This document shows positions 1 to 8,150 of a stretch of DNA of 64,000 nucleotides, piece by piece. Under the pieces are notes generated by a model, which searched no databases, had not been told where the DNA came from, and worked only from the letters and a program-made list of their open reading frames with translations. Source of the DNA: DASSKP01 sp035695045 (GTDB taxonomy: Bacteria > Actinomycetota > Actinomycetes > JAFAQI01); NCBI GenBank assembly GCA_035695045.1, contig DASSEX010000040.1, positions 1 to 64,000 on the forward strand, in the 5' to 3' direction. The stretch's first letter is position 1, and the number at the start of each line of letters is the position of its first letter. The position numbers were made by a program, and so were the translations under genes.

Positions 1-1206
1 CTGGTGCTGGCGCGCCCCGAAGGCGCCGGACCGGGCACCAAGGGCCTGAGCCTGTTCATCGTCCCGAAGTTCCTGGTGACCGACTGGGCCACCGGCGAGC
101 TCGGTGAGCGCAACGGCGTCTACGCCACCAACGTCGAGAAGAAGATGGGCCTGAAGGTTTCGGCCACGTGCGAGATGACCTTCGGTCACACCGACGTTCC
201 CGCCGTCGGTTACCTCGTCGGCGAGGTGCACGACGGCATCGCGCAGATGTTCCAGGTCATCGAGTACGCCCGCATGATGGTCGGCGCCAAGGCGATCTCC
301 ACGCTCTCCACCGGCTACCTGAACGCGCTCGAGTACGCCAAGAACCGCGTCCAGGGCCCTGACCTCACGCAGATCACCGACAAGACCGCGCCTCGCGTCA
401 CCATCACCCACCACCCCGACGTGCGCCTCATGCTGATGCGCCAGAAGGCGTGGGCGGAAGGCATGCGCGCGCTGGTGATCTACACGGCGCACATTCAGGA
501 CCAGATCGCTCTCGCCGCGGCCAACGGCGCTGACGCCGAACTGCTGGTCCGGGTCAACGATCTGCTGCTCCCGATCGTGAAGGGCTACGGATCCGAGAAG
601 GGTTACGAGCTGCTGGCGACGTCGCTGCAGATCTTCGGTGGCTCCGGCTACCTGCAGGACTACCCGATCGAGCAGTACATCCGCGACGCGAAGATCGACA
701 CCCTCTACGAGGGCACCACGGCCATCCAGGGCATGGACCTGTTCTTCCGCAAGATCGTGCGCGACCAGGGCCAGGCACTCAACGTCCTTCTCCAGCAGGT
801 CAAGGACTTCGCCGAGTCCGAGGCCGGCAACGGGCAGCTGAAGAACGAGCGCGGTCTCCTCGAGAACGCGTTGGCCGACGTCGAGGCGATGGTCGGCGCG
901 ATGGTCGGTCAGCTGACGGCATCGATGGAGGACGTCCGCAACATCTACAAGGTCGGGCTCAACACGACCCGCCTGCTGCTGTCGCTCGGCGACCTCGTCG
1001 TCGGCTGGCTGCTCCTCCGGCAGGCAGAGGTGGCGCTGCTCAAGCTGACCGAGGGCGCCGACGGCCGTGACAAGGCGTTCTACGAAGGCAAGGTCGTCGC
1101 CGCGAAGTTCTTCGCGCAGACGCGCCTGCCGCTTCTGGGCGCCGAGCGTGTGGTCGTCGAGGGCAGCAACCTCGAGCTGATGGACCTGGACGAGTCCGCG
1201 TTCTGA
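1..1206 (+). CDS. Acyl-CoA dehydrogenase, C-terminal part (5' end outside window)
   Basis: The reading frame is open from base 1, so the gene begins upstream and only the last 401 residues are present; family members of this type are about 600 residues. It would oxidise an acyl-CoA to the 2-enoyl-CoA with FAD. The acyl-CoA dehydrogenase core continues through GGSGYLQDYPIEQYIRDAK and LYEGTTAIQGMDLFFRK; the Glu of LYEGT (codon 709-711) sits where the catalytic base of the medium-chain-type enzymes lies. After this core come about 160 residues of helical C-terminal extension, typical of the long FadE5-like actinobacterial forms. It converges on the bkd operon, which fits catabolism of branched-chain acyl-CoAs, but the substrate cannot be read from sequence. 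Confidence 0.9.
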   Translation: MVLARPEGAGPGTKGLSLFIVPKFLVTDWATGELGERNGVYATNVEKKMGLKVSATCEMTFGHTDVPAVGYLVGEVHDGIAQMFQVIEYARMMVGAKAISTLSTGYLNALEYAKNRVQGPDLTQITDKTAPRVTITHHPDVRLMLMRQKAWAEGMRALVIYTAHIQDQIALAAANGADAELLVRVNDLLLPIVKGYGSEKGYELLATSLQIFGGSGYLQDYPIEQYIRDAKIDTLYEGTTAIQGMDLFFRKIVRDQGQALNVLLQQVKDFAESEAGNGQLKNERGLLENALADVEAMVGAMVGQLTASMEDVRNIYKVGLNTTRLLLSLGDLVVGWLLLRQAEVALLKLTEGADGRDKAFYEGKVVAAKFFAQTRLPLLGAERVVVEGSNLELMDLDESAF

Positions 1207-1336
1207 CGGGCGGTTTGTCCGTCTGGATGCTCCATCCGGGCGACATCACGTGTGTCGCAGGGCTGCGCGGGTATCACACGTCGTGACGGAAGGCCGGCAT
1301 CGAGGTCGGCCCCCTATCGACAGGAGTGAGCCAGCC

Positions 1337-1561
1337 ATGGGCATTGGCGTCAGCATCTTCCTCATCGCACTGGGCGCCATCCTGACCTTCGCGGTGCACG
1401 CATCGCTGTCCGGCGTCAGCATCCAGACCATCGGCGTCATCCTGATGATCGCCGGTGCGCTCGGCCTCATCGTCACGCTGCTCGTCTGGGGCCCGCGTCG
1501 CGGCGCTCGCGGTGGCGTCGTCGAGGAGCGCGTCTACGACGACCGCCCCGCGACCTACTGA
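1337..1561 (+). CDS. Small two-helix membrane protein, DUF6458-like
   Basis: A 74-residue protein starting MGIGVSIFLIALGAILTF. Two hydrophobic helices (about residues 3-25 and 31-52) are followed by a short Arg-rich, then acidic, cytoplasmic-looking tail (GPRRGARGG ... VYDDRPATY). The ATG at 1337 is preceded by CAGGAGTGAG, a good ribosome binding site, which is why I prefer it to the GTG-type frame opening at 1250. This matches the short actinobacterial family annotated DUF6458; function unknown. It stands alone between the acyl-CoA dehydrogenase gene and a strong terminator. Confidence 0.75.
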   Translation: MGIGVSIFLIALGAILTFAVHASLSGVSIQTIGVILMIAGALGLIVTLLVWGPRRGARGGVVEERVYDDRPATY

Positions 1562-1588
1562 CGCAGAGCGCACAGCAACCACAAGCCT

Positions 1589-1618
1589 GAAGGCCGGCCC
1601 GGAAACGGGCCGGCCTTC
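1589..1618. terminator. Strong hairpin with GAAA loop, likely bidirectional terminator
   Basis: GAAGGCCGGCCCG (1589-1601) pairs perfectly over 13 bases with CGGGCCGGCCTTC (1606-1618) around a GAAA tetraloop. It lies between a rightward gene ending at 1561 and a leftward gene ending at 1643, so it can serve both. No clear U-tract follows on the plus strand beyond CACTTGTGT, as is common in actinobacteria. Confidence 0.85.
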
Positions 1619-1642
1619 ACTTGTGTCCGCACGAACCGCGCA

Positions 1643-2068
1643 TCAACGGTTCGCTTCGTTGTCCAGCCATGTGCCGACGACGCGTGACATGAACTCCGGC
1701 TGCGAACGGAAGCCCAATGAGGCGTAGACGGCTTGCATGTCGTCGGTCTGCAGGCCGACATGCTGCCCGGGCACCTGCTCACACAACAACGTGACCATCC
1801 GCCTGGCGAGCCCGCGGCGCCGGTACGACGACTGCGTCCACACGTCGAGCAGATAGGCGTTGCACACGCCGTCGGACAGCAGTCGTGCCATTCCGACCAC
1901 GCGGCGGCCGTCGCGGGCGATCGCAACGTGCTGCGAGGCCGCGAACGACCTCCGCAGCGCTTCGGCCGTCCTGCCGTTGTCGAAGTCGTCAGCGGCCAGG
2001 TCGGTCTTGCACTGCGTCCAGTCGATGTCCTCGAGCGATCCGTCGACGGTGACGTCGACGCCGGTCAC
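1643..2068 (-). CDS. GNAT family N-acetyltransferase
   Basis: A 141-residue protein with the acetyl-CoA binding signature of GNATs: LLDVWTQSSYRRRGLARRMV (the R/Q-x-x-G-x-A loop appears as RRRGLA) followed by a C-terminal YASLGFRSQPEFMSR, the usual last strand and loop. The substrate is unknown. The GTG start at 2068 overlaps the TGA of the E2 gene in a 4-base GTGA junction, so it is the last gene of the bkd operon and probably translationally coupled to it. The frame stays open upstream, but that part only shadows the E2 gene. Confidence 0.8.
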   Translation of the reverse strand: MTGVDVTVDGSLEDIDWTQCKTDLAADDFDNGRTAEALRRSFAASQHVAIARDGRRVVGMARLLSDGVCNAYLLDVWTQSSYRRRGLARRMVTLLCEQVPGQHVGLQTDDMQAVYASLGFRSQPEFMSRVVGTWLDNEANR

Positions 2069-3507
2069 GACCAGGCGAGGAACAGCGCCGGATCCGCCAG
2101 CATCGCACCGATGTCGGCGAGGAACTGCGACCCGAGCTGGCCGTCGACGAGCCTGTGGTCGAACGACAACCCGAGCTGCGTCACCTTGCGCACAGCGATC
2201 TGCCCCTCGTGCACCCACGGCATGTCCCGCACCGCGCCGAAGCACAGGATCGCGGACTCGCCGGGGTTGATGATCGGCGTTCCGGTGTCCATGCCGAAGA
2301 CGCCGACGTTGGTGATGGTGATCGTCCCGCCCTGCATGTCGGCAGGCGGCGTCTTGCCGTCGCGCGCGGTCGTCACGAGCTGCTGCAGTTCGGCCGCGAG
2401 CTCGGGCAGTGTCAGCGAGCCCGCGTCCTTGATGTTCGGAACGAGAAGTCCACGCGGGGTCGCCGCAGCGATGCCGAGGTTGATGTAGTCCTTGACCACG
2501 ATCTCCTGCGCCGCGTCGTCCCATGTCGCGTTCATCAGCGGGTGCCGCTTGACCGCGACGAGCAGCGCCTTCGCGACGACGAGCAACGGACTGACGCGGA
2601 CCTCCGCGAACTCCCGCATCGTCTTCAGTCGTTCGACCATCTCCATCATCGGTGTGACGTCGAGGGTCGTGAAGATGGTGACGTGCGGCGCAGAGAAGGC
2701 CGACGAGACCATCGCCGCGCCCATCTGCTTGCGGACGCCCTTGATCGGGATCCGCTGCTCGCGCGTGGCGGGGTCGAAGTCCACCACGCGAACCGGCGCC
2801 TCCGACGCGACCGAGGCGAGCTCGCCGCCGGTGTCGCCCGCCGCGGCCTCGACGTCGCTGCGCGTGATGGTGCCGTTGGGCCCGGTCCCCGACAGCGACC
2901 GCAGGTCGACGCCGAGGTCACGCGCGAGCTTGCGCACCGGAGGCTTGGCCAGCACGTGCACCTGCGCCGCGCCGGCCACCTGTGCGGCGCGGGCACCGAC
3001 GCCGGCGGCGGAGACCCGCGCCGGCTGCGGCGATCGGGGCGCGGCTTCTGCCGCCTTCCGTGGGCGGCGGGTCAGCTTTCCGCTCTTCGGACCGGTGCCG
3101 ACGAGAACCTCGATCTTCTCCTCGCTGTCTGCCTTCGGGGCAGGCGAGCCGACGAGGCCGGGCTCGTGCGGCACCTGCGGGACCATGTCGGCGGCCGCTG
3201 CCACCCTCGTCTGCCCGGGCGCGGCAGAAGTCGGCGGCGGAGGTTCGACCGGCTCGCCGGAGGGGTCCACGTCGAAGGTGATGATCGGGGAACCCACGTC
3301 GACCGTCTCGCCCTCGGCGTGATGCAGCGCGGAGACGACACCGGCGTACGGCGAGGGGATCTCGACCGCCGCCTTCGCGGTCTCCACCTCGACGATCGGC
3401 TGGTTGAGCTTCACCTCGTCGCCGGGCTCGACGAACCACTTCAGGATCTCGCCCTCGGTGAGGCCCTCGCCGAGGTCCGGCAGCTTGAAATCGCGGAACG
3501 TTGGCAT
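2065..3507 (-). CDS. bkdC: Branched-chain 2-oxoacid dehydrogenase E2 (dihydrolipoamide acyltransferase)
   Basis: The 480-residue protein carries the three E2 domains in order. The lipoyl domain (about 1-75) has VEVETAKAAVEI with the lipoylated Lys45. The E3/E1-binding domain lies around residues 195-235 (VRKLARDLGVDL...GTGPNGTITRSDVEA). The acyltransferase domain follows, with the catalytic His451/Asp455 in DHRLVDGQ. Long Pro/Ala-rich linkers join them. It transfers the branched acyl group from E1 to CoA in the cytoplasmic complex. The ATG at 3507 begins MPTFRDFKLPDLGEG, the standard lipoyl start. It follows E1beta by 7 bases. A pyruvate-type E2 is possible but the E1alpha/E1beta split pair and neighbours favour branched-chain acids. 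Confidence 0.9.
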   Translation of the reverse strand: MPTFRDFKLPDLGEGLTEGEILKWFVEPGDEVKLNQPIVEVETAKAAVEIPSPYAGVVSALHHAEGETVDVGSPIITFDVDPSGEPVEPPPPTSAAPGQTRVAAAADMVPQVPHEPGLVGSPAPKADSEEKIEVLVGTGPKSGKLTRRPRKAAEAAPRSPQPARVSAAGVGARAAQVAGAAQVHVLAKPPVRKLARDLGVDLRSLSGTGPNGTITRSDVEAAAGDTGGELASVASEAPVRVVDFDPATREQRIPIKGVRKQMGAAMVSSAFSAPHVTIFTTLDVTPMMEMVERLKTMREFAEVRVSPLLVVAKALLVAVKRHPLMNATWDDAAQEIVVKDYINLGIAAATPRGLLVPNIKDAGSLTLPELAAELQQLVTTARDGKTPPADMQGGTITITNVGVFGMDTGTPIINPGESAILCFGAVRDMPWVHEGQIAVRKVTQLGLSFDHRLVDGQLGSQFLADIGAMLADPALFLAWS

Positions 3508-3514
3508 CTGCGTC

Positions 3515-4489
3515 CTAGAAGGCGAGTGAGCGGTCGACGGCGTCGAGGATGCGGTCGAGGTCGGGAAGGAAGTCCTCCTCGATCTTCGACGTCGGGTACG
3601 GCGTCGAGAACCCGCACACCCGCAGGACAGGAGCTTCGAGCTCGTAGAAGCACTTCTCGGTGACGCGGGCGGCGACCTCGGCCGCCAGTGACGCGAACAC
3701 CGGCGCCTCCGCGACGACGATCGCGTGACCGGTCTTGCGGACGCTGGTGAGCACGGTCTCCCAGTCGATCGGTGAGAGCGCACGAAGGTCGACGACCTCG
3801 AGCTCTCGACCTTCGGTCGCAGCAGCAGCCGCCGCCTCGAGGCAGGTCTTCACCGACGGCCCGTAGGTGATCAGCGTCGCGTCGCTGCCGGGCCGGGCGA
3901 CGGTGGCGTCCCACAGGTCGAGCGGCGCCGCACCGGTGTCGACCTCCGCCTTGTCCCAGTACCGGCGTTTCGGCTCGAAGAACACGATCGGGTCGTCGCT
4001 CGCCACCGCCTGCTGGATCATCCAGTAGGCGTCGACCGGGTTGGCGCAGGTGACGACCTTCAGGCCGGGCGTGTGAGCGAAGTACGTCTCCGGCGACTCG
4101 CTGTGATGCTCGACCGCGCCGATGCCGCCGCCGTACGGGATGCGGATCGTGATCGGCAGCTTCACGTGGCCGGCCGACCGGTAGTGCATCTTCGCGACCT
4201 GGCTGACGATCTGGTCGAACGCCGGGAAGACGAAACCGTCGAACTGGATCTCGCAGACCGGGCGGAACCCCCGGATCGCGAGCCCAACCGCGGTGCCGAC
4301 GATGCCGGACTCGGCGAGCGGGGTGTCGATGACCCGGTCCTCGCCGAAGTCCTTCTGCAACCCGTCGGTGACGCGGAAGACACCGCCGAGCCGGCCGACG
4401 TCCTCGCCCATGATGAGGACCTTGGGGTCGTCCTCGAGTGCCTTGCGAAGGCCTTCGTTGAGGGCCTTGCCGAGTGTCAGCGTCGCCAT
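3515..4489 (-). CDS. bkdB: 2-oxoisovalerate dehydrogenase E1 beta subunit
   Basis: A 324-residue transketolase-like beta subunit that with E1alpha decarboxylates branched-chain 2-oxo acids using thiamine diphosphate. Visible landmarks are MGEDVGRLGGVFRVTDGL near residue 27, the ThDP-contacting stretch DTPLAESGIVGTAVGLA, EIQFDGFVFPAFDQI, and the C-terminal transketolase domain ending in RVCGFSTPYP. Full length for the family. Its ATG shares one base with the TGA stop of E1alpha (TGATG), indicating translational coupling and 1:1 production. Confidence 0.92.
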   Translation of the reverse strand: MATLTLGKALNEGLRKALEDDPKVLIMGEDVGRLGGVFRVTDGLQKDFGEDRVIDTPLAESGIVGTAVGLAIRGFRPVCEIQFDGFVFPAFDQIVSQVAKMHYRSAGHVKLPITIRIPYGGGIGAVEHHSESPETYFAHTPGLKVVTCANPVDAYWMIQQAVASDDPIVFFEPKRRYWDKAEVDTGAAPLDLWDATVARPGSDATLITYGPSVKTCLEAAAAAATEGRELEVVDLRALSPIDWETVLTSVRKTGHAIVVAEAPVFASLAAEVAARVTEKCFYELEAPVLRVCGFSTPYPTSKIEEDFLPDLDRILDAVDRSLAF

Positions 4490-5640
4490 CAGTGACCCGC
4501 TCCCGCTTCCGTGCCCTCGAACCCCGCCAGGTAGCTCGCGAGCTGCTCGCGCTCCTCGTCGAGCAGTGACGACCCGCCTGCATACACGTGGTCGAACAGC
4601 GAGATCGGATCGGGGTTGGGGAGGCTGAGGCAGCCTTCACGCATGTGCGCGGCAAGCTCATCGGCCTGACGTTCGACGTCGGCGAAGAATGCCTGGTCGG
4701 CCATGCCGCCCCGCGACAGGTAGGCCTTCATCCGCTCGATGGGGTCCTTGAGCTTCCAGGTCTCGAGCTCGGCGGCGAGTCGGTAGCGCGTCGGGTCGTC
4801 CGACGTGGTGTGCGGACCCATGCGGTAGGTGAACGCCTCGATGAGGGTCGGACCACTGCCTTCGCGGGCCCGTTCCAGTGCCTCGCGAGCGACGGCCAGA
4901 ACGGCCAGCACGTCGTTGCCGTCGACCCGTACGCCGGGAAACCCGAAGCCGCGGGCGCGCTGGTAGAGCGGAATCCGGCTCTGCCGTTCGAGCGGCTCGG
5001 AGATGGCCCACTGGTTGTTCTGGCAGAAGAAGACGACCGGTGCCTGGAAGACGCTGGCCCAGACGAACGCCTCGTTGACGTCACCCTGGCTCGAGGCGCC
5101 GTCGCCGAAGAACGCCATGGTGGCGCCGTCGCCGCCGTCGCGCTGCATACCCATGGCGTAGCCGGTGGCGTGCAGCGTCTGCGAGCCGATGACGATCGTG
5201 TAGAGCTGAAAACCCTTGTCGCGGGGGTCCCAGCCGCCCTGGTTGACCCCTCTGAACAACCCGAGCAACGTGACCGGGTCGACGCCCTTGCAGTAAGCGA
5301 CGCCGTGTTCGCGATAGGTGGGAAACGCGAAGTCTCGTTCGGTGAGCGCCTTCCCCGCGCCCACCTGTGCCGCTTCCTGGCCGAGCAGGCTCGCCCACAG
5401 GCCCAGCTCACCTTGCCGCTGGAGCGCCATCGCCTCGGTGTCGATCCGCCGGACGAGGACGAGGTCGCGGTAGAGCTCGCGATACTCCTCCTCGGTCAAC
5501 TCGAGGTTGTAGTGCGGATGGTCGACGCGCTCGCCCTCCGGCGTGAGGAGCTGCACCAGCTCCGGACCTTCGGACGGTTGCACCGCCTGGAGCGCCGCTG
5601 CATCGACGGCGCCGTTGCCGTCGACAGTGGCTTCGGGCAT
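4489..5640 (-). CDS. bkdA: 2-oxoisovalerate dehydrogenase E1 alpha subunit
   Basis: 383 residues from the ATG at 5640 (MPEATVDGNG). The thiamine diphosphate motif is complete: GDGASSQGDVNEAF near residue 179, closing with CQNNQW near 207. With E1beta it forms the alpha2beta2 decarboxylase of the branched-chain 2-oxoacid dehydrogenase complex, which makes isobutyryl-, isovaleryl- and 2-methylbutyryl-CoA. I chose 5640 because GAGGAG lies just upstream of it; an in-frame ATG at 5661 (MDETRSG) has no such site and is the alternative. First gene of the operon bkdA-bkdB-bkdC-GNAT. No E3 (dihydrolipoamide dehydrogenase) or Lrp-type regulator is nearby, so E3 must be supplied from elsewhere. Confidence 0.9.
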   Translation of the reverse strand: MPEATVDGNGAVDAAALQAVQPSEGPELVQLLTPEGERVDHPHYNLELTEEEYRELYRDLVLVRRIDTEAMALQRQGELGLWASLLGQEAAQVGAGKALTERDFAFPTYREHGVAYCKGVDPVTLLGLFRGVNQGGWDPRDKGFQLYTIVIGSQTLHATGYAMGMQRDGGDGATMAFFGDGASSQGDVNEAFVWASVFQAPVVFFCQNNQWAISEPLERQSRIPLYQRARGFGFPGVRVDGNDVLAVLAVAREALERAREGSGPTLIEAFTYRMGPHTTSDDPTRYRLAAELETWKLKDPIERMKAYLSRGGMADQAFFADVERQADELAAHMREGCLSLPNPDPISLFDHVYAGGSSLLDEEREQLASYLAGFEGTEAGAGH

Positions 5641-5797
5641 GCCACTCCTCGTCTCGTCCATCAGTGCGCCGGGATCACCGGCACGCGGTACGGAATCCCC
5701 GGTGGCCGCGGGTGGCGGCGTCGCGGAGCGGCACGGTCGCCCGCGCCGGGCTCAATGGTCGCAGACCGATCGACCGTCGGTCCAAGCACAGGGACGG

Positions 5798-6529
5798 TCA
5801 GTCGTGCCGGTGGCCGTGACCATGACCGCCGTGCGTCCGGCCGTGACCGTGGGTGTGCTTGCCGTCGCTCGCGTGATGGCGAGGTGCGTGACCGTGCCCG
5901 CGGGTGCCGCCAGGGTGGTGCTCGCCATCGCCGACGGCGATCCCGTGCGGCAGCGGCCGGTCGGCGGCGGGGTGGCGGTGCGGATGGCCGCGGCCGTGAC
6001 GGCGCTGGCCGGGCCGCGCCTCGTCGCCCTGCGCGCTCGGGCGCAGATCTGCGACGGGACGCAGCTGGTCACCGGTGGCCGGGGCCGTCAGCCGCGGAGA
6101 GCGCGGCCGCATCAACAGCATGCGCAGCCCGAGCAGGTCGCGCAGACCGGGCTGTGGCCGCGTCACCACCACTTCGGGAGCAGAGACGACCGGACCGCCC
6201 GCCTTCGTCGCAGGGCCTGACGGCGTGCCGACAGCCGGAGCCGGGACGAACGGGACGAAGGGCAGCGATACGGTCGGTGCGGTCGTGGTCGGGACCTGCG
6301 GATGCTGTGCCGGGGCCGACGGGGGCTTCACGATGACGACACCACCGACCCGGCCGGTGATCGCCGCAGGCCCGTGCTGACCCTGGCCGGTGAGCCCGGT
6401 GGGTGCCGCAGGACCGCTCCAGACGTGCAGGCCGGCACCGAGAACGATGGCCAGTCCGGTCGAGGCCAGGAAGGCAAGCGCGCCTACGGCGGTGGACACC
6501 GCCGTGGGGACTGCTCGCCACCGGGCCAT
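5798..6529 (-). CDS. Membrane-anchored protein with histidine-rich tail, unknown function
   Basis: 243 residues, not recognised as a known family. The N-terminus MARWRAVPTAVSTAVG is followed by one hydrophobic segment (about residues 10-32) acting as signal anchor or signal peptide. A Pro/Ala/Thr-rich linker comes next, then a basic stretch and a C-terminal 45 residues packed with His (for example HGHAPRHHASDGKHTHGHG and GGHGHGHRHD). Such tails bind divalent metals such as Ni, Zn or Co; this is inference. The ATG at 6529 has GGAAGGAT upstream. The gene is divergent from nfeD with a 204-base shared region. The hairpin GACCGA/TCGGTC at 5764-5782 beyond the stop may terminate it. Confidence 0.6.
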   Translation of the reverse strand: MARWRAVPTAVSTAVGALAFLASTGLAIVLGAGLHVWSGPAAPTGLTGQGQHGPAAITGRVGGVVIVKPPSAPAQHPQVPTTTAPTVSLPFVPFVPAPAVGTPSGPATKAGGPVVSAPEVVVTRPQPGLRDLLGLRMLLMRPRSPRLTAPATGDQLRPVADLRPSAQGDEARPGQRRHGRGHPHRHPAADRPLPHGIAVGDGEHHPGGTRGHGHAPRHHASDGKHTHGHGRTHGGHGHGHRHD

Positions 6530-6634
6530 CGCACCATCCTTCCGCGCCGGGCCGCCGGGCACCTGCGAAATGCCAGGAACTGATCCGTTCGCACTGCGCG
6601 TGCACACAGAGTGTACTCGCATCGTAACAGCCCG

Positions 6635-6650
6635 TGGTCATATTTGACCA
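6635..6650. promoter_or_regulatory. Inverted repeat in the divergent His-rich/NfeD intergenic region
   Basis: TGGTCA (6635-6640), four bases, then TGACCA (6645-6650) form a perfect 6-base inverted repeat between two divergent genes. A smaller one, ACAC-aga-GTGT, lies at about 6604-6614. A minus-strand -10-like TACGAT (plus-strand bases about 6620-6625) sits between them. These are candidate operators; no regulator is known. Confidence 0.3.
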
Positions 6651-6733
6651 TCTCGGACATCTCCGGCGGGCGCCGGGTGGACTGAGCCGGACAGAGCGGA
6701 CAGCGGCCGCTACAGGCCGTAACCTGCCGCCTG

Positions 6734-7165
6734 ATGGCCGACTGGGTGCTCTGGTTGATCGCCGCCGGCGTGCTCGGCGTGGCGGAGATGCTCACGCTGA
6801 CGTTCGTCCTGGGAATGGTTGCCGTGGCTGCGGCGGCTGCTGCCGTGACCGCCGCCGTCGGCCTCCCGCCGGCGGTGCAGATCGCCGCGTTCGCCGCGGT
6901 CAGCGTCATGCTGCTGGGGGTGGTACGCCCGATCGCGCGCCGCCATCACCACACCCCGGCGTCGCTGCAGACAGGAGCGGCGGCACTGGTCGGGCGTCGA
7001 GCCATGACTCTCACAGAGGTCGACCGAGCCGGAGGCCAGGTGCGGATCGGCGGCGAGGTGTGGAGCGCCCGGCCGTATGACGAGCACCACGTCATCCCCG
7101 CCGGCACGGCCGTGGACGTCGTCCAGATCGACGGCGCGACTGCAGTCGTCCTGAGCGCGGAGTGA
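6734..7165 (+). CDS. NfeD-like membrane protein
   Basis: 143 residues: two to three hydrophobic helices (about 4-24, 27-47, 48-68) and a C-terminal OB-fold domain (QTGAAALVGRRAMTLTEV...GGQVRIGGEVWSARPYDE...IPAGTAVDVVQIDGATAVVLS), the signature of NfeD C-terminal domains. Short NfeD proteins pair with SPFH proteins in membrane microdomains, and here an SPFH gene follows 49 bases downstream. A -10-like TAACCT ends eight bases before the ATG, so the transcript is leaderless or nearly so. Confidence 0.85.
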   Translation: MADWVLWLIAAGVLGVAEMLTLTFVLGMVAVAAAAAAVTAAVGLPPAVQIAAFAAVSVMLLGVVRPIARRHHHTPASLQTGAAALVGRRAMTLTEVDRAGGQVRIGGEVWSARPYDEHHVIPAGTAVDVVQIDGATAVVLSAE

Positions 7166-7214
7166 CCATGACGGAGTTCCCGGCGCGCCGCTCGGCGCAG
7201 GAGGCAGGTGTCCG

Positions 7215-8111
7215 ATGGGTGCGTTGATCGCCGTCGCCATCGTGGCGTTCGTCGTGCTGGTCACCGTCGTGCGAGCCGTGCGGATCGTGCCGCAGGCGAC
7301 GGCCGGCATCGTCGAGCGCCTGGGTCGCTACCAGCGGACGTGCACGCCGGGACTGACCGTCCTGACCCCGTTCGTCGACCGGATGCGTCCGCTTCTCGAC
7401 CTGCGCGAGCAGGTCGTCAGCTTTCCGCCGCAGCCGGTGATCACCCAGGACAACCTGGTCGTCAACATCGACACGGTCATCTACTTCCAGGTGACGGATC
7501 CGCGGTCGGCGACGTACGAGGTCGCGAACTTCATCCAGGCGATCGAGCAGCTCACCGTCACCACCTTGCGCAACGTCATCGGGGGGCTCGACCTCGAGGC
7601 AACCCTGACCAGCCGCGACCAGATCAACGGCCAGCTGCGCGGTGTGCTGGACGAGGCGACGGGCAAGTGGGGGATCCGCGTGAACCGCGTGGAGATCAAG
7701 GCCATCGACCCGCCGGCGAGCGTCAAGGAGTCGATGGAGAAGCAGATGCGCGCGGATCGTGAGAAGCGCGCGGTGATCCTCACGGCAGAAGGCCAGAAGC
7801 AGTCGCAGATCCTCACGGCGGAGGGCCAGAAGCAGGCGGCGATCCTCACCGCGCAAGGCGAGCGCGAGGCCGCGATCCTGCGGGCCGAGGGCGAGGCGAA
7901 GGCCATCACCACGGTCTTCCAGGCGATCCACGACGGCGCGCCCGACCCGGCGCTGCTCGCCTACCAGTACCTCCAGACGCTCCCCCAGATCGCCGCGTCC
8001 GAGTCGTCCAAGGTCTGGGTCGTCCCCACCGAGCTGACAGCCGCGCTGCAAGGTCTCTCCCGCGCCTTCGGCGACAGTGGCCGCGGCGGAGAGCGCGCCG
8101 GCGGATCCTGA
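7215..8111 (+). CDS. SPFH/band 7 membrane protein (stomatin/QmcA type)
   Basis: 298 residues: one N-terminal membrane helix (about 2-22), the SPFH domain (VPQATAGIVERLGRYQRTCTPGL through AIDPPASVKESMEKQMRADREKR, about 27-182), then a coiled coil made of four 11-residue repeats, and a conserved tail (YLQTLPQIAASESSKVWVVP). SPFH proteins oligomerise and scaffold membrane domains, often protecting membrane proteins from or presenting them to proteases. Start GTG/ATG region: ATG at 7215 preceded by AGGAGGCAGGTGTCCG. It forms an operon with nfeD. Confidence 0.9.
   Translation: MGALIAVAIVAFVVLVTVVRAVRIVPQATAGIVERLGRYQRTCTPGLTVLTPFVDRMRPLLDLREQVVSFPPQPVITQDNLVVNIDTVIYFQVTDPRSATYEVANFIQAIEQLTVTTLRNVIGGLDLEATLTSRDQINGQLRGVLDEATGKWGIRVNRVEIKAIDPPASVKESMEKQMRADREKRAVILTAEGQKQSQILTAEGQKQAAILTAQGEREAAILRAEGEAKAITTVFQAIHDGAPDPALLAYQYLQTLPQIAASESSKVWVVPTELTAALQGLSRAFGDSGRGGERAGGS
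7776..7907 (+). repeat. Four tandem 33-base units encoding 11-residue coiled-coil repeats
   Basis: Within the SPFH gene the units encode ILTAEGQKQSQ, ILTAEGQKQAA, ILTAQGEREAA and ILRAEGEAKAI (residues about 188-231). This 11-residue periodicity is the hendecad pattern of right-handed coiled coils known from stomatin-like proteins. The first two units differ in only two residues. Confidence 0.9.
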
Positions 8112-8150
8112 CCGGGGACTACCCGAACCTGCGCGGGAGTTGACCAGCGC

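Noticed and set aside
5662..5797. Promoter of the bkd operon
   Set aside because: The gap upstream of bkdA was inspected on the minus strand but no pair of -35/-10 boxes with good spacing could be singled out.
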